A stretch of DNA of 64,000 nucleotides from Clostridium sp. DL-VIII (GCF_000230835.1 NZ_CM001240.1:4351779-4415778); one strand, 5' to 3'; counted from the first letter of the stretch, positions 17,630 through 27,232 are shown. The notes: generated by a model not told the origin, from the sequence alone. Numbers and translations: made by a program.

Positions 17630-18535
17630 ATGAATATTAATTTAATCAAATTTCAAATATTAGAGGAACTATACAAATCACAAAAAATAACCATTGTTGC
17701 ACAAAAATTAAATCTTAAGCAACCTACTATTACATTTCATTTAAAGGCAATGGAAAAAGAGTTCAAAGTTAAATTATTTGAAAATAGGTATGGAAAGATT
17801 TTTCTTACTGAAGCTGGCGAAGCTCTTTATCACTATGCAGTTAAAATTAATGCTTTAACCTTAGAAGCTGCCAGAGTTGTGAAAGAATATGAACATGGTA
17901 AAGGAACTATAAATATAGGTGCTAGTTACGTTCCTGCAACATATCTATTACCACACATACTTTCTAATTATTCACAAAAAAATTCAAAACTTTCATTTTC
18001 CTTAAAGGTAAAAACTGCTCCAACAGTTCTTGATATGCTTCAAAATCACGAAATTGATGTTTGTATTATATCTTCTGAACCCTTTGAGCTTCCCAATATA
18101 ATTAGTCAAGCTTTATTAAAAGATGATATGGTCGTATTCTTTTCAAGAAACCATCCTCTGGCAGGAGAGCCCTGTTTAAATACAGAATTACTAAAGAAAA
18201 GTTCCTTTATTATTCATGGTGAAAATTCCACTACTAGAAACATAACCTTAAAGTTGCTAAATTACCTTGGAATTAAAATTGATGCTCTTATTGAATTAGA
18301 TTCTCTCGAAGCAATTAAGCATATAGTACTTCTTGGACAACATGTATCTGTTATATCAAAGCTTGCAATAAAAAGTGAACTTATTGAAGGCAGCTTATTA
18401 TGTCATGAAATTCCTTCTAACGAAGCTTTTATTACTCAAAGAAATATATATTATGCTGTTAATTCAGATAGAAAAAGCTCTTCTTCTTTAACAAATTTTA
18501 TTGATTATTTATCCAATACAGCTATAGCAAAGTAA
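17630..18535 (+). CDS. LysR-family transcriptional regulator
   Basis: A 301-residue regulator with an N-terminal winged helix-turn-helix (KITIVAQKLNLKQPTITFHLKAME, residues 17-41) and a C-terminal periplasmic-binding-like effector domain (GTINIGASYVPATYLLP, then VCIISSEPFEL). LysR proteins usually control a divergent target. Here the divergent gene is the ABC operon, with a 180-bp AT-rich shared region holding overlapping CTATA repeats. Control of the importer in response to its substrate is inferred. RBS AAGGAGA lies before the ATG. Confidence 0.9.
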   Translation: MNINLIKFQILEELYKSQKITIVAQKLNLKQPTITFHLKAMEKEFKVKLFENRYGKIFLTEAGEALYHYAVKINALTLEAARVVKEYEHGKGTINIGASYVPATYLLPHILSNYSQKNSKLSFSLKVKTAPTVLDMLQNHEIDVCIISSEPFELPNIISQALLKDDMVVFFSRNHPLAGEPCLNTELLKKSSFIIHGENSTTRNITLKLLNYLGIKIDALIELDSLEAIKHIVLLGQHVSVISKLAIKSELIEGSLLCHEIPSNEAFITQRNIYYAVNSDRKSSSSLTNFIDYLSNTAIAK

Positions 18536-18571
18536 AAAAATAATTAATGTATGATCTACTTTAATGCTTAA

Positions 18572-18607
18572 AACTTTGAAATACCTATTTATATCGTTAA
18601 TGTGCCT
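18572..18607 (-). repeat. Possible degenerate end of the structured element
   Basis: Read on the minus strand, AGGCACAT, ATAAATA and TTCAAAGTT occur in the same order as at the start of copy B (24539), with small gaps. The remainder of the element is not recognisable. The match is short and may be chance. Confidence 0.3.
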
Positions 18608-18730
18608 AAAGATTTAAATTCTTAATCCTCCAGAAATTACATTGGTAAAAACGCAGACAGAAATTAGACTTCTATATTTAATCATGTATAATCAAAATAA
18701 AGTTATCTTTTAAGATATAGGAGGTATTTA

Positions 18731-20473
18731 ATGAATAAAATTAAAAAATATTACATTGTAATTCCTATAATTACTGCATTACTATCACTTACGTTTCTGA
18801 TGATTTCAACTTTTAATACTAATGTAGTTACTAAAAGTTATTCTATATTTACAGAGGATCTAAATTCTAAAAATGTATCTACAGTCATATTGGATTCTTC
18901 TCCTAAAATGACTATAGTCCTAAATAATGGCGATAAATATTATACAGATAATCCTCATACAGATACCTTAAAAGAGAAATTATTACTTAACGGAATAGAA
19001 GTTAAAGACCAAACCACTCCCCCTCTTACTAAATCTATACCTACTGGAATTTTGATGCTATCAATTGTTGCAATAGCAGTTATGACTGCACAAAAATTTA
19101 GAGGAGGGACCTCTTCAATAACAGCTATGGATGTGCAAGATTTTAGTAAGGATAAAAAAGCTGCTTTAAATTTTGATGCTGTTGCTGGTAATGAAGAAGC
19201 AAAAGAAAGTTTAATGGATATTGTTGATTTTCTTAAGAATCCAGAAAAATATCAAAAATATGGTGCGCGAATGCCTAAAGGAGTAATTCTTTATGGTGAC
19301 CCTGGTACAGGTAAAACCTTACTTGCAAAAGCTGTAGCAGGTGAAGCTGGCGTACCATTCTATGCTCTTAGTGGTTCTGATTTTGTTCAAGTATACGTTG
19401 GTGTAGGAGCCGCAAGAGTAAGAAATCTATTTAAAAAAGCAAAATCTCATGGAAAAGCAGTAATATTTATCGATGAGATTGATGCTATAGGTAAAGCAAG
19501 AAGTAATGGGAAAAATGGTTCTGGAAATGATGAAAAAGATCAAACTCTAAATGCTCTTTTAACTGAAATGTCTGGTTTTGGACAAGAAGAAGGTATAGTA
19601 GTAATTGCTGCTACAAATAGATTGGACATGCTAGATAGTGCTCTTTTAAGACCCGGAAGATTTGATAGACATATAGAAGTATCACTTCCAGATGTTAATG
19701 CTAGGGAAAAAATATTATCTCTGCATTTTAAAAATAAGCCTCATGAAAATATTAATATAAAGGAGCTTGCTAAAAAAACTGCCTATTTCTCCGGTGCAAA
19801 ATTAGAAAGTTTAGTAAATGAAAGCGCTATTTTAGCTGCAAAGGATAATAGTAATTCTATTACCTCTAATCATATTGAAGCTGCCTATTCAATAACTTTG
19901 GCTGGGCATGAAAAGAAAGAAAGAAGTTACCTTAAGGAAGAAGATAAGCTTCTAACCTCCTATCATGAAGCTGGGCACGGATTGGTTAATATGCTGCTGC
20001 TCCCTCAAGATAAGGTCTCAAAAATAACAATTATACCAACCACAAAAGGTGCTGGCGGCTATACATTAACTATTCCCGAAGACCATAGCTACCATAGAAT
20101 TGATTATTTAAAAAATAAGATTAAAGTTTCTCTTGGAGGAAGAGCTGCTGAAGAAATTATTTTTGGAAAAGATAAGATTTCTACTGGAGCATATGGGGAT
20201 ATTTCTCAGTCTACTGATATTGCATTAAAAATGATTACTGAATACGGAATGGGAGAAACCTTAGGTCTCATAAAACTTTCAAGTGTTGGCTCTTTATATA
20301 GCAGTTATGGAAACCCTGTTATTGAAGAATGTAAAAACCTTGTTAATGAATTATATGAAGAAACCTTAAAGCTTTTAAAAGAAAATATAACTTCTCTTGA
20401 GAAGATAGCCTTAAAGCTATTGGAAGAAGAAACTTTATATGAAGATGGACTAAAAAAGTTACTATGTAGATAA
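18731..20473 (+). CDS. FtsH-like ATP-dependent zinc metalloprotease
   Basis: A 580-residue membrane AAA protease. TM1 is at about residues 8-29, a short extracytoplasmic domain follows, TM2 is at about 105-122, then the AAA module. Walker A is GDPGTGKT near 189, the pore loop YVGVGAARVRNLF has Tyr where FtsH usually has Phe, Walker B is VIFIDEID, and the second region of homology ends RPGRFDRHI. The peptidase domain has the zinc site HEAGH near residue 412. It degrades membrane and cytoplasmic proteins. It is shorter than typical FtsH (over 600 residues) and stands alone rather than beside tilS/hpt, so it is probably a paralogue of the housekeeping enzyme. RBS AGGAGG. Confidence 0.88.
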   Translation: MNKIKKYYIVIPIITALLSLTFLMISTFNTNVVTKSYSIFTEDLNSKNVSTVILDSSPKMTIVLNNGDKYYTDNPHTDTLKEKLLLNGIEVKDQTTPPLTKSIPTGILMLSIVAIAVMTAQKFRGGTSSITAMDVQDFSKDKKAALNFDAVAGNEEAKESLMDIVDFLKNPEKYQKYGARMPKGVILYGDPGTGKTLLAKAVAGEAGVPFYALSGSDFVQVYVGVGAARVRNLFKKAKSHGKAVIFIDEIDAIGKARSNGKNGSGNDEKDQTLNALLTEMSGFGQEEGIVVIAATNRLDMLDSALLRPGRFDRHIEVSLPDVNAREKILSLHFKNKPHENINIKELAKKTAYFSGAKLESLVNESAILAAKDNSNSITSNHIEAAYSITLAGHEKKERSYLKEEDKLLTSYHEAGHGLVNMLLLPQDKVSKITIIPTTKGAGGYTLTIPEDHSYHRIDYLKNKIKVSLGGRAAEEIIFGKDKISTGAYGDISQSTDIALKMITEYGMGETLGLIKLSSVGSLYSSYGNPVIEECKNLVNELYEETLKLLKENITSLEKIALKLLEEETLYEDGLKKLLCR

Positions 20474-20487
20474 TATAAATTAAAAGC

Positions 20488-20545
20488 TGTGCCCATTTAT
20501 TCATCTATCTTGAATTAATTTCAAGAACATAAATAAATGGGCACA
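20488..20545. terminator. Long palindromic structure between convergent genes
   Basis: An outer 14-bp perfect stem (TGTGCCCATTTATT/AATAAATGGGCACA) encloses a smaller hairpin (TTGAA...TTCAA). The T-run is modest on the minus side (GCTTTTAATTT) and absent on the plus side. It lies between the FtsH-like and GGDEF genes and probably terminates one or both. Confidence 0.5.
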
Positions 20546-20621
20546 AAACTATTCCAGACTCTAAGCCTCAAATCTCATAATACTATTAATCATTGTATAA
20601 AATTTTTAATTATTTATCTTA

Positions 20622-22382
20622 TCATTTTCCTTGAGCCAAGACTTTTTCTATGAATACATTTACTAAATAAGGATCAAATTGAATACCTGCATTTCTTCTT
20701 ATTTCTTCTACTGCAAATTCTTTTGATAATGCTTTGCGGTAACTTCTATCACTAATAATAGCATCATATACATCTGCTATAGCTATTATCCTTGATTCAA
20801 GTGGTATAGCTTCTCCTTTTAATTCTTTAGGATACCCTTCTCCGTTCCATTTCTCATGATGTAAAAGCACATATTCTGCTATTTCAGATAATTCGTTCAC
20901 TGTACTCAATATTCTATAACCTATTTCTGGATGCCTTTTGATCTCTTTTAATTCTTCCTGGTCTAGTTTACCAGCTTTATTAAGTATACTTTCTTCTATA
21001 GCTATTTTTCCTATGTCATGAAGTAATCCTGCTGTCTTAAGTTCATGAATCTTTCTTTCAGGCAGCTCAAGAACTTCTCCCATCTTTCTACATAGTTCTG
21101 AAACTCTAACTGAATGCTGCTCTTCTCTTTTATTTTTTTCATTAAGAGTATTAATTATTGTTTCTATCGTCTTTCCCCTTGTACATGAACTTTCAAAAAG
21201 CTTTCTCTTATACATATAGTTTTCAGCTTTCCTAAATATATCTTGAATATCTTCTTCTTCATACCTCTTAGTCTCATAACCAAAAGATATTGATACGTCT
21301 AAATTTTGTACTTTTTCCTTTAATGCTGATTTATTAATATTTTTAATTATTTTTTCTGTTTCATCTGCATCTGTATTAGGTAGCAAGATAACGAATTCAT
21401 CTCCACCTAATCTAGCAACAACATCGTTAGGTCTGCATTCTTTTTCTATAATTTCTGCAATTTTATGTATAAGTTCGTCTCCAGCTATATGTCCAAAAGA
21501 ATCATTAATTAGCTTCAATCCATTTGCATCACCTAAAACAATAGTTAATGGTAAATTCTCTTTTACATCTAGCCTCTTTAATTCTTCTTCATAAAACCTT
21601 CTGCTCTTTACTCCTGTAAGCTGATCATTATAACTTAAATACTCCAGGTTTCTTTCTAATTCTTTATTCCTAGTAATATTTCTAACTATTGCCAGAACTT
21701 CATTTTCCCCTTTAATCACCATTCGGCATTCATAATGTTTCACTATATTTTCATTAGTCAATTTACATTCAAAGCTACATAAATTACCACTTTTGATGAC
21801 TAGCTCTAAATTTTTATAAGCAAGTTCTCCAACTTCTCTAGGTATGATTTCAGCTATTGTTTTTCCAATAAGTTCTTCTTTATTATTTACTAATATATTC
21901 TCCTCATTTACTTCATAATCCATAAGAATACCTTCGAAGTTAATAATAAATAGCGTATCCGGCATTGCTTTAATTATTGCTCTATTTTTTTCCTCACTTT
22001 TAATCAGTTGTTGTTCGTCTTTGCATATCTTCTTATACTGAATTCTCAATTTTTCTTTGCTTATAGCCAATTGCTGTATGTATGCTTCAAGTTCCATATT
22101 ACTATTTTTAAGTTCTTTTTCCCTTAAAATAATTATACTTAAAAACTTTTTCATCAAGAAATAAAGAATAAATGACGTTATAATTATAAATATGTATCCT
22201 TTATACATATTTGCTGTGAGAAGGTTATTTCCACTACAAAAAAATAAATACGTAATTCTTTCTGAAAAGTAAATCCAAATAAATCCACATATTAAATATA
22301 TTAAACTTATTTTAAAGGTTGCATATCTTAATCTATTTCCATTTAGTAATGAAGTAATTTTTTCTTTAGTTAATCTAGACAT
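20622..22382 (-). CDS. Membrane PAS-GGDEF-HD-GYP protein (c-di-GMP synthesis and hydrolysis)
   Basis: A 586-residue protein with two transmembrane helices (about residues 24-42 and 60-80), a coiled coil, a PAS domain (about 130-240), a GGDEF domain (LGGDEFV intact, preceded by DANGLKLINDSFGH), and a C-terminal HD-GYP domain (LLHDIGK, HHEKWNGEGYP). Both the cyclase and the phosphodiesterase motifs look intact, so it could make or break cyclic-di-GMP depending on the PAS signal. RBS GAGGAAC precedes ATG 22382. Confidence 0.9.
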   Translation of the reverse strand: MSRLTKEKITSLLNGNRLRYATFKISLIYLICGFIWIYFSERITYLFFCSGNNLLTANMYKGYIFIIITSFILYFLMKKFLSIIILREKELKNSNMELEAYIQQLAISKEKLRIQYKKICKDEQQLIKSEEKNRAIIKAMPDTLFIINFEGILMDYEVNEENILVNNKEELIGKTIAEIIPREVGELAYKNLELVIKSGNLCSFECKLTNENIVKHYECRMVIKGENEVLAIVRNITRNKELERNLEYLSYNDQLTGVKSRRFYEEELKRLDVKENLPLTIVLGDANGLKLINDSFGHIAGDELIHKIAEIIEKECRPNDVVARLGGDEFVILLPNTDADETEKIIKNINKSALKEKVQNLDVSISFGYETKRYEEEDIQDIFRKAENYMYKRKLFESSCTRGKTIETIINTLNEKNKREEQHSVRVSELCRKMGEVLELPERKIHELKTAGLLHDIGKIAIEESILNKAGKLDQEELKEIKRHPEIGYRILSTVNELSEIAEYVLLHHEKWNGEGYPKELKGEAIPLESRIIAIADVYDAIISDRSYRKALSKEFAVEEIRRNAGIQFDPYLVNVFIEKVLAQGK

Positions 22383-22524
22383 CTTTGTTCCTCAATTCTA
22401 TTCAAAATTCATGTAATTATTAAAGTCATAAAATATTTTAATAGAGTCTATTAGTTTTTTCGACTAATTATGCTATATTCTTTAATGTTTTATTTTAATA
22501 TTTCAATATATATTTAATACTTTT

Positions 22525-22563
22525 AAAAAATCCTCCACATTATTTAATTGAATAATGTGGAGG
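22525..22563 (-). terminator. Terminator after argS
   Basis: A perfect 13-bp stem (CCTCCACATTATT/AATAATGTGGAGG, 6-nt loop) is followed on the minus strand by ATTTTTT. Confidence 0.85.
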
Positions 22564-22599
22564 AAAGTTATTATATAAAAACTATTTACTTTTTTAAGA

Positions 22600-24363
22600 T
22601 TACATTCTTTCAGGTATTTCCATTCCTAGTAAATCTAAAGCAGTTTCTAGTATACTTACAGTTAAAGCCAATAAATTTAACCATGAAAGTTTCTTTTCTT
22701 TATCCTCTTCACTTAATATTCTGTTCTCATTATAAAATCTATTGAATAAATTTGAAACTTCATAAATAAATTCACATAACCTATTAGGTGCTTTATCTCT
22801 AAATGCACCTTCAACAACATCATTAAATCTTATAAATGCAAGCATTAAATCTCTTTCAACGCTGGTAGCTGGCATTTTTATATCGCCTGCAAAATCTTTA
22901 AGCTCTTCCTTTGCTTTATTAAGAATGGATTTAATTCTAACTGCAGTGTATAAAATATACGGACCTGTATTTCCTTCAAATGAAGAAAATTTATCAATAT
23001 CAAATATATAATCCTTTGTAGGTATATTTGATAAATCTCCATACTTTAATGCAGCTAATCCAACTATTCTTGCTATTTCATCGCCTTCTTCAGCTGATAT
23101 CTTATCATTATTGTTAACTCTTTCTTTTACATTACCTTTAATTATAGAGATAAGGTCTTGAAGCCTCATAACTCCGCCTTCTCTTGTTTTAAATGGCTTT
23201 CCATCTTTACCATTCATAGTTCCAAACCCTACGAACTCGAATTTCATATCATCTGAAACTAATTTAGTCTTTCTTGCGCATCTAAATACCTGCTCAAAAT
23301 GAAGACCTTGACGCTTATCAACTACATATATTATTTCATTTGGATTGTAATCCTTAACTCTTTCAATTATAGTAGCTAAATCAGTAGTCCCATAAAGCGC
23401 TGCACCATCTGATTTTTGTATTATAATTGGCGGCATTGGTTTCTTATCAGTTTCCTCCTCAACATCTATAACAAGAGCGCCTTCACTTAAATGAGTATAA
23501 TTATTATCTTTAAAATATTTAACCATATCATTTATATAAGGGTTCGCATCACTTTCACCCTTCCATAAATCAAATTCAACATTAAGAGCAGCGTAATTTT
23601 TCTTTAAATCAGAAACCGAAACATTTATTATGTGCTTCCAAAGAGCAATATAGCCTCTTCTTCCTTCTTGAAGCTCTGCTGTAGCCTTCTTAGCAAGTGC
23701 CATAGCTTCCTCATCACTTTTAGCAAGCTTACTTGCAGCTGGATATATATCTTCGAGTTCATCAATAGTAAATGGTGCTTCTGTAGGATATTCACCAGTA
23801 AAACTTTCATCAAAATATTCAAGGTTTGGTTTTCTTCTTTGAACTTCTGTAATAACCATACCTATTTGAAGTCCCCAGTCTCCTAAGTGAACATCTCCAG
23901 TTACTGTATGACCTAAAAATCTACCAATTCTTTTTATTGATTCACCAATAATAGCTGAACGTAAATGTCCAACATGCAGCGGCTTAGCAATATTAGCGCC
24001 ACCATAATCAACTACTATACTCATAGGCTTTTCTGAAGCTGTACATCCAAACTTTTCATCCTTATAAATTTCATTTATGTACTTAGTTAAGAAACTATCC
24101 TTTATATTTATATTAATAAAGCCTGGAGCAACTGCTGTAACATCGCCAAAAATTTCTTCCTGTTTTAAAATTTCAGCCACCTCATTTGCTATTGCTATAG
24201 GTGCCTTTTTATAAATCTTTGCTGCTTTTAATGCTCCGTTACATTGATACTGACATAAATCAGGTCTATTAGATATCTCTACTCTTCCGTATTCCTTATC
24301 ATACCCTAAACTTTCAAATTTTGATTGAACTAATTCCGTTAATTGAATAACTAAATTTTTCAT
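22600..24363 (-). CDS. argS: Arginyl-tRNA synthetase
   Basis: A 587-residue class I aminoacyl-tRNA synthetase with the class-defining HIGH-type motif PLHVGHLRSAIIG and the preceding VVDYGGANIAKP. It has the ArgRS N-terminal additional domain (residues 1-110), TRLQ-type helices (TREGGVMRLQDLI) and a C-terminal anticodon-binding domain of the DALR type. It charges tRNA-Arg with arginine in the cytoplasm. RBS AGGAGG precedes the ATG. The upstream 175 bp do not fold into a T-box that I can recognise. Confidence 0.96.
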   Translation of the reverse strand: MKNLVIQLTELVQSKFESLGYDKEYGRVEISNRPDLCQYQCNGALKAAKIYKKAPIAIANEVAEILKQEEIFGDVTAVAPGFININIKDSFLTKYINEIYKDEKFGCTASEKPMSIVVDYGGANIAKPLHVGHLRSAIIGESIKRIGRFLGHTVTGDVHLGDWGLQIGMVITEVQRRKPNLEYFDESFTGEYPTEAPFTIDELEDIYPAASKLAKSDEEAMALAKKATAELQEGRRGYIALWKHIINVSVSDLKKNYAALNVEFDLWKGESDANPYINDMVKYFKDNNYTHLSEGALVIDVEEETDKKPMPPIIIQKSDGAALYGTTDLATIIERVKDYNPNEIIYVVDKRQGLHFEQVFRCARKTKLVSDDMKFEFVGFGTMNGKDGKPFKTREGGVMRLQDLISIIKGNVKERVNNNDKISAEEGDEIARIVGLAALKYGDLSNIPTKDYIFDIDKFSSFEGNTGPYILYTAVRIKSILNKAKEELKDFAGDIKMPATSVERDLMLAFIRFNDVVEGAFRDKAPNRLCEFIYEVSNLFNRFYNENRILSEEDKEKKLSWLNLLALTVSILETALDLLGMEIPERM

Positions 24364-24538
24364 TGAAACCTCCTAATGTTATTGATGTTAAAATACATAA
24401 TAAATAACGATCACAATAATTCGTTATTTTATTCTATACCAAAATGCACGTAGCTTCAGTGCAATATTTAAATTCTAGATTAATGAGCCCGTGAGGCTTC
24501 AAAACCCTACAATTTATTAGAAATTTAAAAAGTCTCTT

Positions 24539-24767
24539 AGGCACATGAAAATAAATAACAGGTTCAAAGTTGCCATGGATATTTTTTATCAGGCAAGGAG
24601 ACAAAGTGCCATCATAGTGGGTCTATTATGGTATTTTGCCGATGAGCAGAGAACCAAAATCTTTGATTTTGTGTGAATCGCTTACTCAGGGAGCGTATGT
24701 GAGTCGAGCTTCCTTTATGATGGAAAATAGTCTGGCAAATGAACTTGTTATTTATTTGATTGTGCCT
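24539..24767 (+). repeat. Structured inverted-repeat element, long copy (copy B)
   Basis: This 229-bp copy is bounded by AGGCACA/TGTGCCT with the long end stem (ATAAATAACA/TTGTTATTTAT). Stems toward the inside are AGGTTCA 24560-24566 with TGAACTT 24740-24746, TTGCC 24570-24574 with GGCAA 24592-24596, and an 11-bp hairpin 24602-24612/24628-24638 with the conserved GGGTCTATT loop. Two hairpins absent from copy A follow (CAAAATC/GATTTTG at 24655-24671, and GCT-ACTCA/TGAGT-AGC at about 24680-24709). Compared with copy A, the stems AGGTCCA/TGGACTT and ATTGACCT/AGGTCAAT are replaced by different but still pairing sequences. TTA flanks both ends. No credible ORF. Upstream of argS, opposite strand. 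Confidence 0.72.
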
Positions 24768-25050
24768 TATTATAATATAAGAGACAAAACAAAGGCGAAA
24801 ACTTCTTATTACTTCGCTTCATTATTAAATGAATCTGCCTTACAATATTTTTATTGTAATGCTGGGAATCATTTCTGTCAATAATTGAGTTGTCTAATAG
24901 TCTTCATTCTTTATTTTTATCATGTTTTTCAAGCTCTCTATTTATACTTTCAGCTTCTTCTTTATCTAATTTTTATAAAATAATGAATAGTTCTCACTTT
25001 TTTGGAATTAGATACCAATTATGTCATATGAAGTGCCATGTACAACAAAA

Positions 25051-25089
25051 AGGCAGTAGCTAATCTCATAAAACAACTAGTTACTGTCT
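25051..25089 (-). terminator. Hairpin after the DUF2935 gene
   Basis: AGGCAGTAGCTA/TAGTTACTGTCT pairs over 12 bp with two wobbles, and TTTTTG follows on the minus strand. The stretch 24768-25050 holds no full gene. A 22-codon open tail with an acidic/basic end (ELEKHDKNKE, minus strand, stop near 24910) may be a gene remnant. Confidence 0.4.
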
Positions 25090-25160
25090 TAATAAAAATT
25101 TTCACTATATTTATTTTTAAATTTGAATAAAAATACTTGTTCCTAATACCTTTTTTATAT

Positions 25161-25970
25161 TCAAGCTTCAATTCTAGGTTTTGTTGGATTACAGTTTGGA
25201 GCTTCAATGTTAGATATCATTGAAAGCTTTGTAAGATAATAGCATTCTTCTCTATACATGTGGTCAAGCATTAAAGGATATATGGTTCCTAAAACTTTTT
25301 TCTCTTGAACTGCTGCTTCCAATTCTTTCAAGAACTTTTTAAAGCAATTCATTACCTCATAAGCATAAATATTATGCTTTCTTAATGCTTCGAACTCGCA
25401 AATATTAGTTCTTGTATATCCTTTATACTCTATTGTTCTTAAGTATAAGTCAGTAAATATTTTTGAATATTCCTTACTGATTTTTATTAATTCCTTCTGT
25501 GTCATATCCAAAGTGCTAGCTATAGTTTCTGCATGTCCACTTCCATCCGGGAGCCAAAGTAAATGAAGATGTAAATCTATTATTGGCGGTATATTTCCCT
25601 TAATTAAATCATTTAAAATGGTAAGATATTCTTCTAGTTCGTTAAGCATATGATTTATAAATGTAGGTGGAAGATTAATGTAAATTTTATCTTCAATTTG
25701 TTTACATAGAATAACTAATTTAAATTCTCTTATCTTCATTGCAGCAGAATATGACTTATAATTTAGTTCATGAAGATTTTCATTTGAAATTGACTTACGT
25801 GATCTTGCCAATAAATCATCAAATAAATTAATGAATTCATTAGCTTTATGAACAAAGCTGTTTTCCTTTGGTGAAAGTGAATTTAAAATAAATCTAGAAT
25901 GATCTCCTAAAATTTGTAACCAAAATCGGTGTTCGAAAAGAGTAATTTCCCTGATACCATTTTCCACCAA
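25161..25970 (-). CDS. DUF2935 protein (hemerythrin-like metal-binding helices)
   Basis: A 269-residue soluble helical protein made of two related halves. The first has FEHRFWLQILGDHSRFI, and the second has HLHLLWLPDGSGHAE and a late YPLMLDHMYREECYYL. The spaced His and Glu residues (EHRFW...DH; DHMYREE) suggest a di-metal helical bundle, as seen for DUF2935 proteins common in spore-forming Firmicutes. The biological role is unknown. The start is TTG 25970 (AGGAGG 6 nt upstream) or the adjacent GTG. It stands alone. Confidence 0.8.
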   Translation of the reverse strand: MVENGIREITLFEHRFWLQILGDHSRFILNSLSPKENSFVHKANEFINLFDDLLARSRKSISNENLHELNYKSYSAAMKIREFKLVILCKQIEDKIYINLPPTFINHMLNELEEYLTILNDLIKGNIPPIIDLHLHLLWLPDGSGHAETIASTLDMTQKELIKISKEYSKIFTDLYLRTIEYKGYTRTNICEFEALRKHNIYAYEVMNCFKKFLKELEAAVQEKKVLGTIYPLMLDHMYREECYYLTKLSMISNIEAPNCNPTKPRIEA

Positions 25971-26135
25971 GATAATCCTCCTAAAAAATTTTTATTTATA
26001 TGTATGCTAATCATTCATAATTTAATACATTAAAATATTCAACCAATATAATAATTCTATAGCTTTGGTAACTTCCACTAAATATTTTATATGCAAAATG
26101 CATTTTCTTTAACTATGAGAAAATGCACTTAGTTT

Positions 26136-26987
26136 TTATTTAATATCTAATGATTTTCTTAAATGATCAAGTCCTAACCTATCTATTGTGCTACCTAACC
26201 TTTCACCCTTTTGAGAATTTTCTTTAGAATAATTAATAACTTTTTCAGTAAGTTGTACTAATTCATCTATATTAAAGAGTTTCTGAGCCCTTTCCCCTAT
26301 TCTTAATTGCCTTCCGCCTTTGCCGCCTATAAATACTGCTATTCCTTCCTTCTCAAGCTCCATCGCCTTGAATGGACATGCTTTTATGCATTGACCGCAA
26401 GAAACACATTTATCATAATTTATTTTAGCCTTTTTTTCTATCACTTCAATTGCATCTACCTTACAAGTGCGTTCACATATTCTGCATCCTTTACAAATAT
26501 CCTCTTCAACTCTAGGTTTATTTTGAGCCATAAAACCCAAGTCACTCAGTGGCGCTTTTACGCAATTGTTAGGACATGCGCTTATTCCAATTTTAAATTT
26601 ACCTGGAACATCCATTCCTAAAAACTTTTCCTCCAGTTTTCTCGATAATTCCTGTGAATCTATTAATCCATACTTGCAAAGTGTACCCTTGCAGGCTGCT
26701 ACAGCAATAACCCTATAGCCTGTCCCTCCAGTTGTAATATGTGCCCCTTCAATGGCTCTTTTAACTTCAGGAATAGACTCCTCTTTTATCCATGGAATTT
26801 CTATACACTGTCTTGTTGTAAATCCAATATATCCTCTGCCATACTTGTCAGCTATATCCGATAAACAGCGTACCTGGTCTGAATTTAAGTTTCCTGCTGA
26901 AGTGAGAACTCTAAGTGAAAAATACTCTTTATCCTGCTGCTGCATATAACCTTCTAATTTTAGTAAATTAAGTTCTTCTTTATTCAA
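26136..26987 (-). CDS. Siroheme sulfite/nitrite reductase with 2x[4Fe-4S] ferredoxin domain (AsrC-like)
   Basis: About 283 residues. An N-terminal NiR/SiR half domain (GYMQQQDKEYFSLRV, then GRGYIGFTTRQCIEIPW) is followed by siroheme/Fe-S ligands (CKGTLC and SACPNNC) and then two ferredoxin motifs (CKGCRICERTC and CVSCGQCIKACP). This layout is that of anaerobic sulfite reductase AsrC and related small nitrite/sulfite reductases. The frame reaches back to TTG 27032, but a predicted promoter would place the transcript start there. TTG 26987 (MNKEELNLLKLEGY, AAAGGA upstream) is preferred and fits the family N-terminus. A CRP/FNR-like palindrome lies upstream. No asrA/asrB genes are adjacent. Confidence 0.8.
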   Translation of the reverse strand: MNKEELNLLKLEGYMQQQDKEYFSLRVLTSAGNLNSDQVRCLSDIADKYGRGYIGFTTRQCIEIPWIKEESIPEVKRAIEGAHITTGGTGYRVIAVAACKGTLCKYGLIDSQELSRKLEEKFLGMDVPGKFKIGISACPNNCVKAPLSDLGFMAQNKPRVEEDICKGCRICERTCKVDAIEVIEKKAKINYDKCVSCGQCIKACPFKAMELEKEGIAVFIGGKGGRQLRIGERAQKLFNIDELVQLTEKVINYSKENSQKGERLGSTIDRLGLDHLRKSLDIK

Positions 26988-27063
26988 TTGTTTTTCAATC
27001 CTTTCTCCATAAAAAATATATAATACACTCAAAAAGTTATAATATCACTCTTTCATATGTATA

Positions 27064-27083
27064 ACTGTGATTTTAATCACAGT
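27064..27083 (-). promoter_or_regulatory. CRP/FNR-family operator (HcpR-like) upstream of the siroheme reductase
   Basis: ACTGTGATT-TT-AATCACAGT contains TGTGA-N6-TCACA, the classic CRP/FNR-family site. Its centre is 41.5 bp upstream of a start point predicted from TATTAT at 27044-27039, the geometry of class II activation. HcpR, a nitrosative-stress regulator of this family, is known to use such sites before nitrogen-oxide and sulfite reductase genes in clostridia. That it is HcpR here is inference. Confidence 0.6.
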
Positions 27084-27232
27084 CCTAAGGATTTCTGTAA
27101 TTATACATTTGTTTAATAGAAAATATAATTTTCACAACCTTTAAATAATAAAAAGAAGTTCTGCTATTTATATAGTTAAGCTATTAATTTATACACTCTA
27201 CAGAGATTGATATTAGCTATTCTAATCTTCAG

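Noticed and set aside
24364..24538. T-box leader upstream of argS
   Set aside because: No specifier loop or AGGGTGGAACCGCG-like antiterminator is visible in the 175 bp.
24636..24884. 82-codon frame across copy B of the structured element
   Set aside because: It runs through hairpins conserved as structure, has no RBS and no counterpart in copy A.
25019..25207. 62-codon frame on the minus strand overlapping the DUF2935 end
   Set aside because: It overlaps the 3' end and terminator of the DUF2935 gene, with no RBS.
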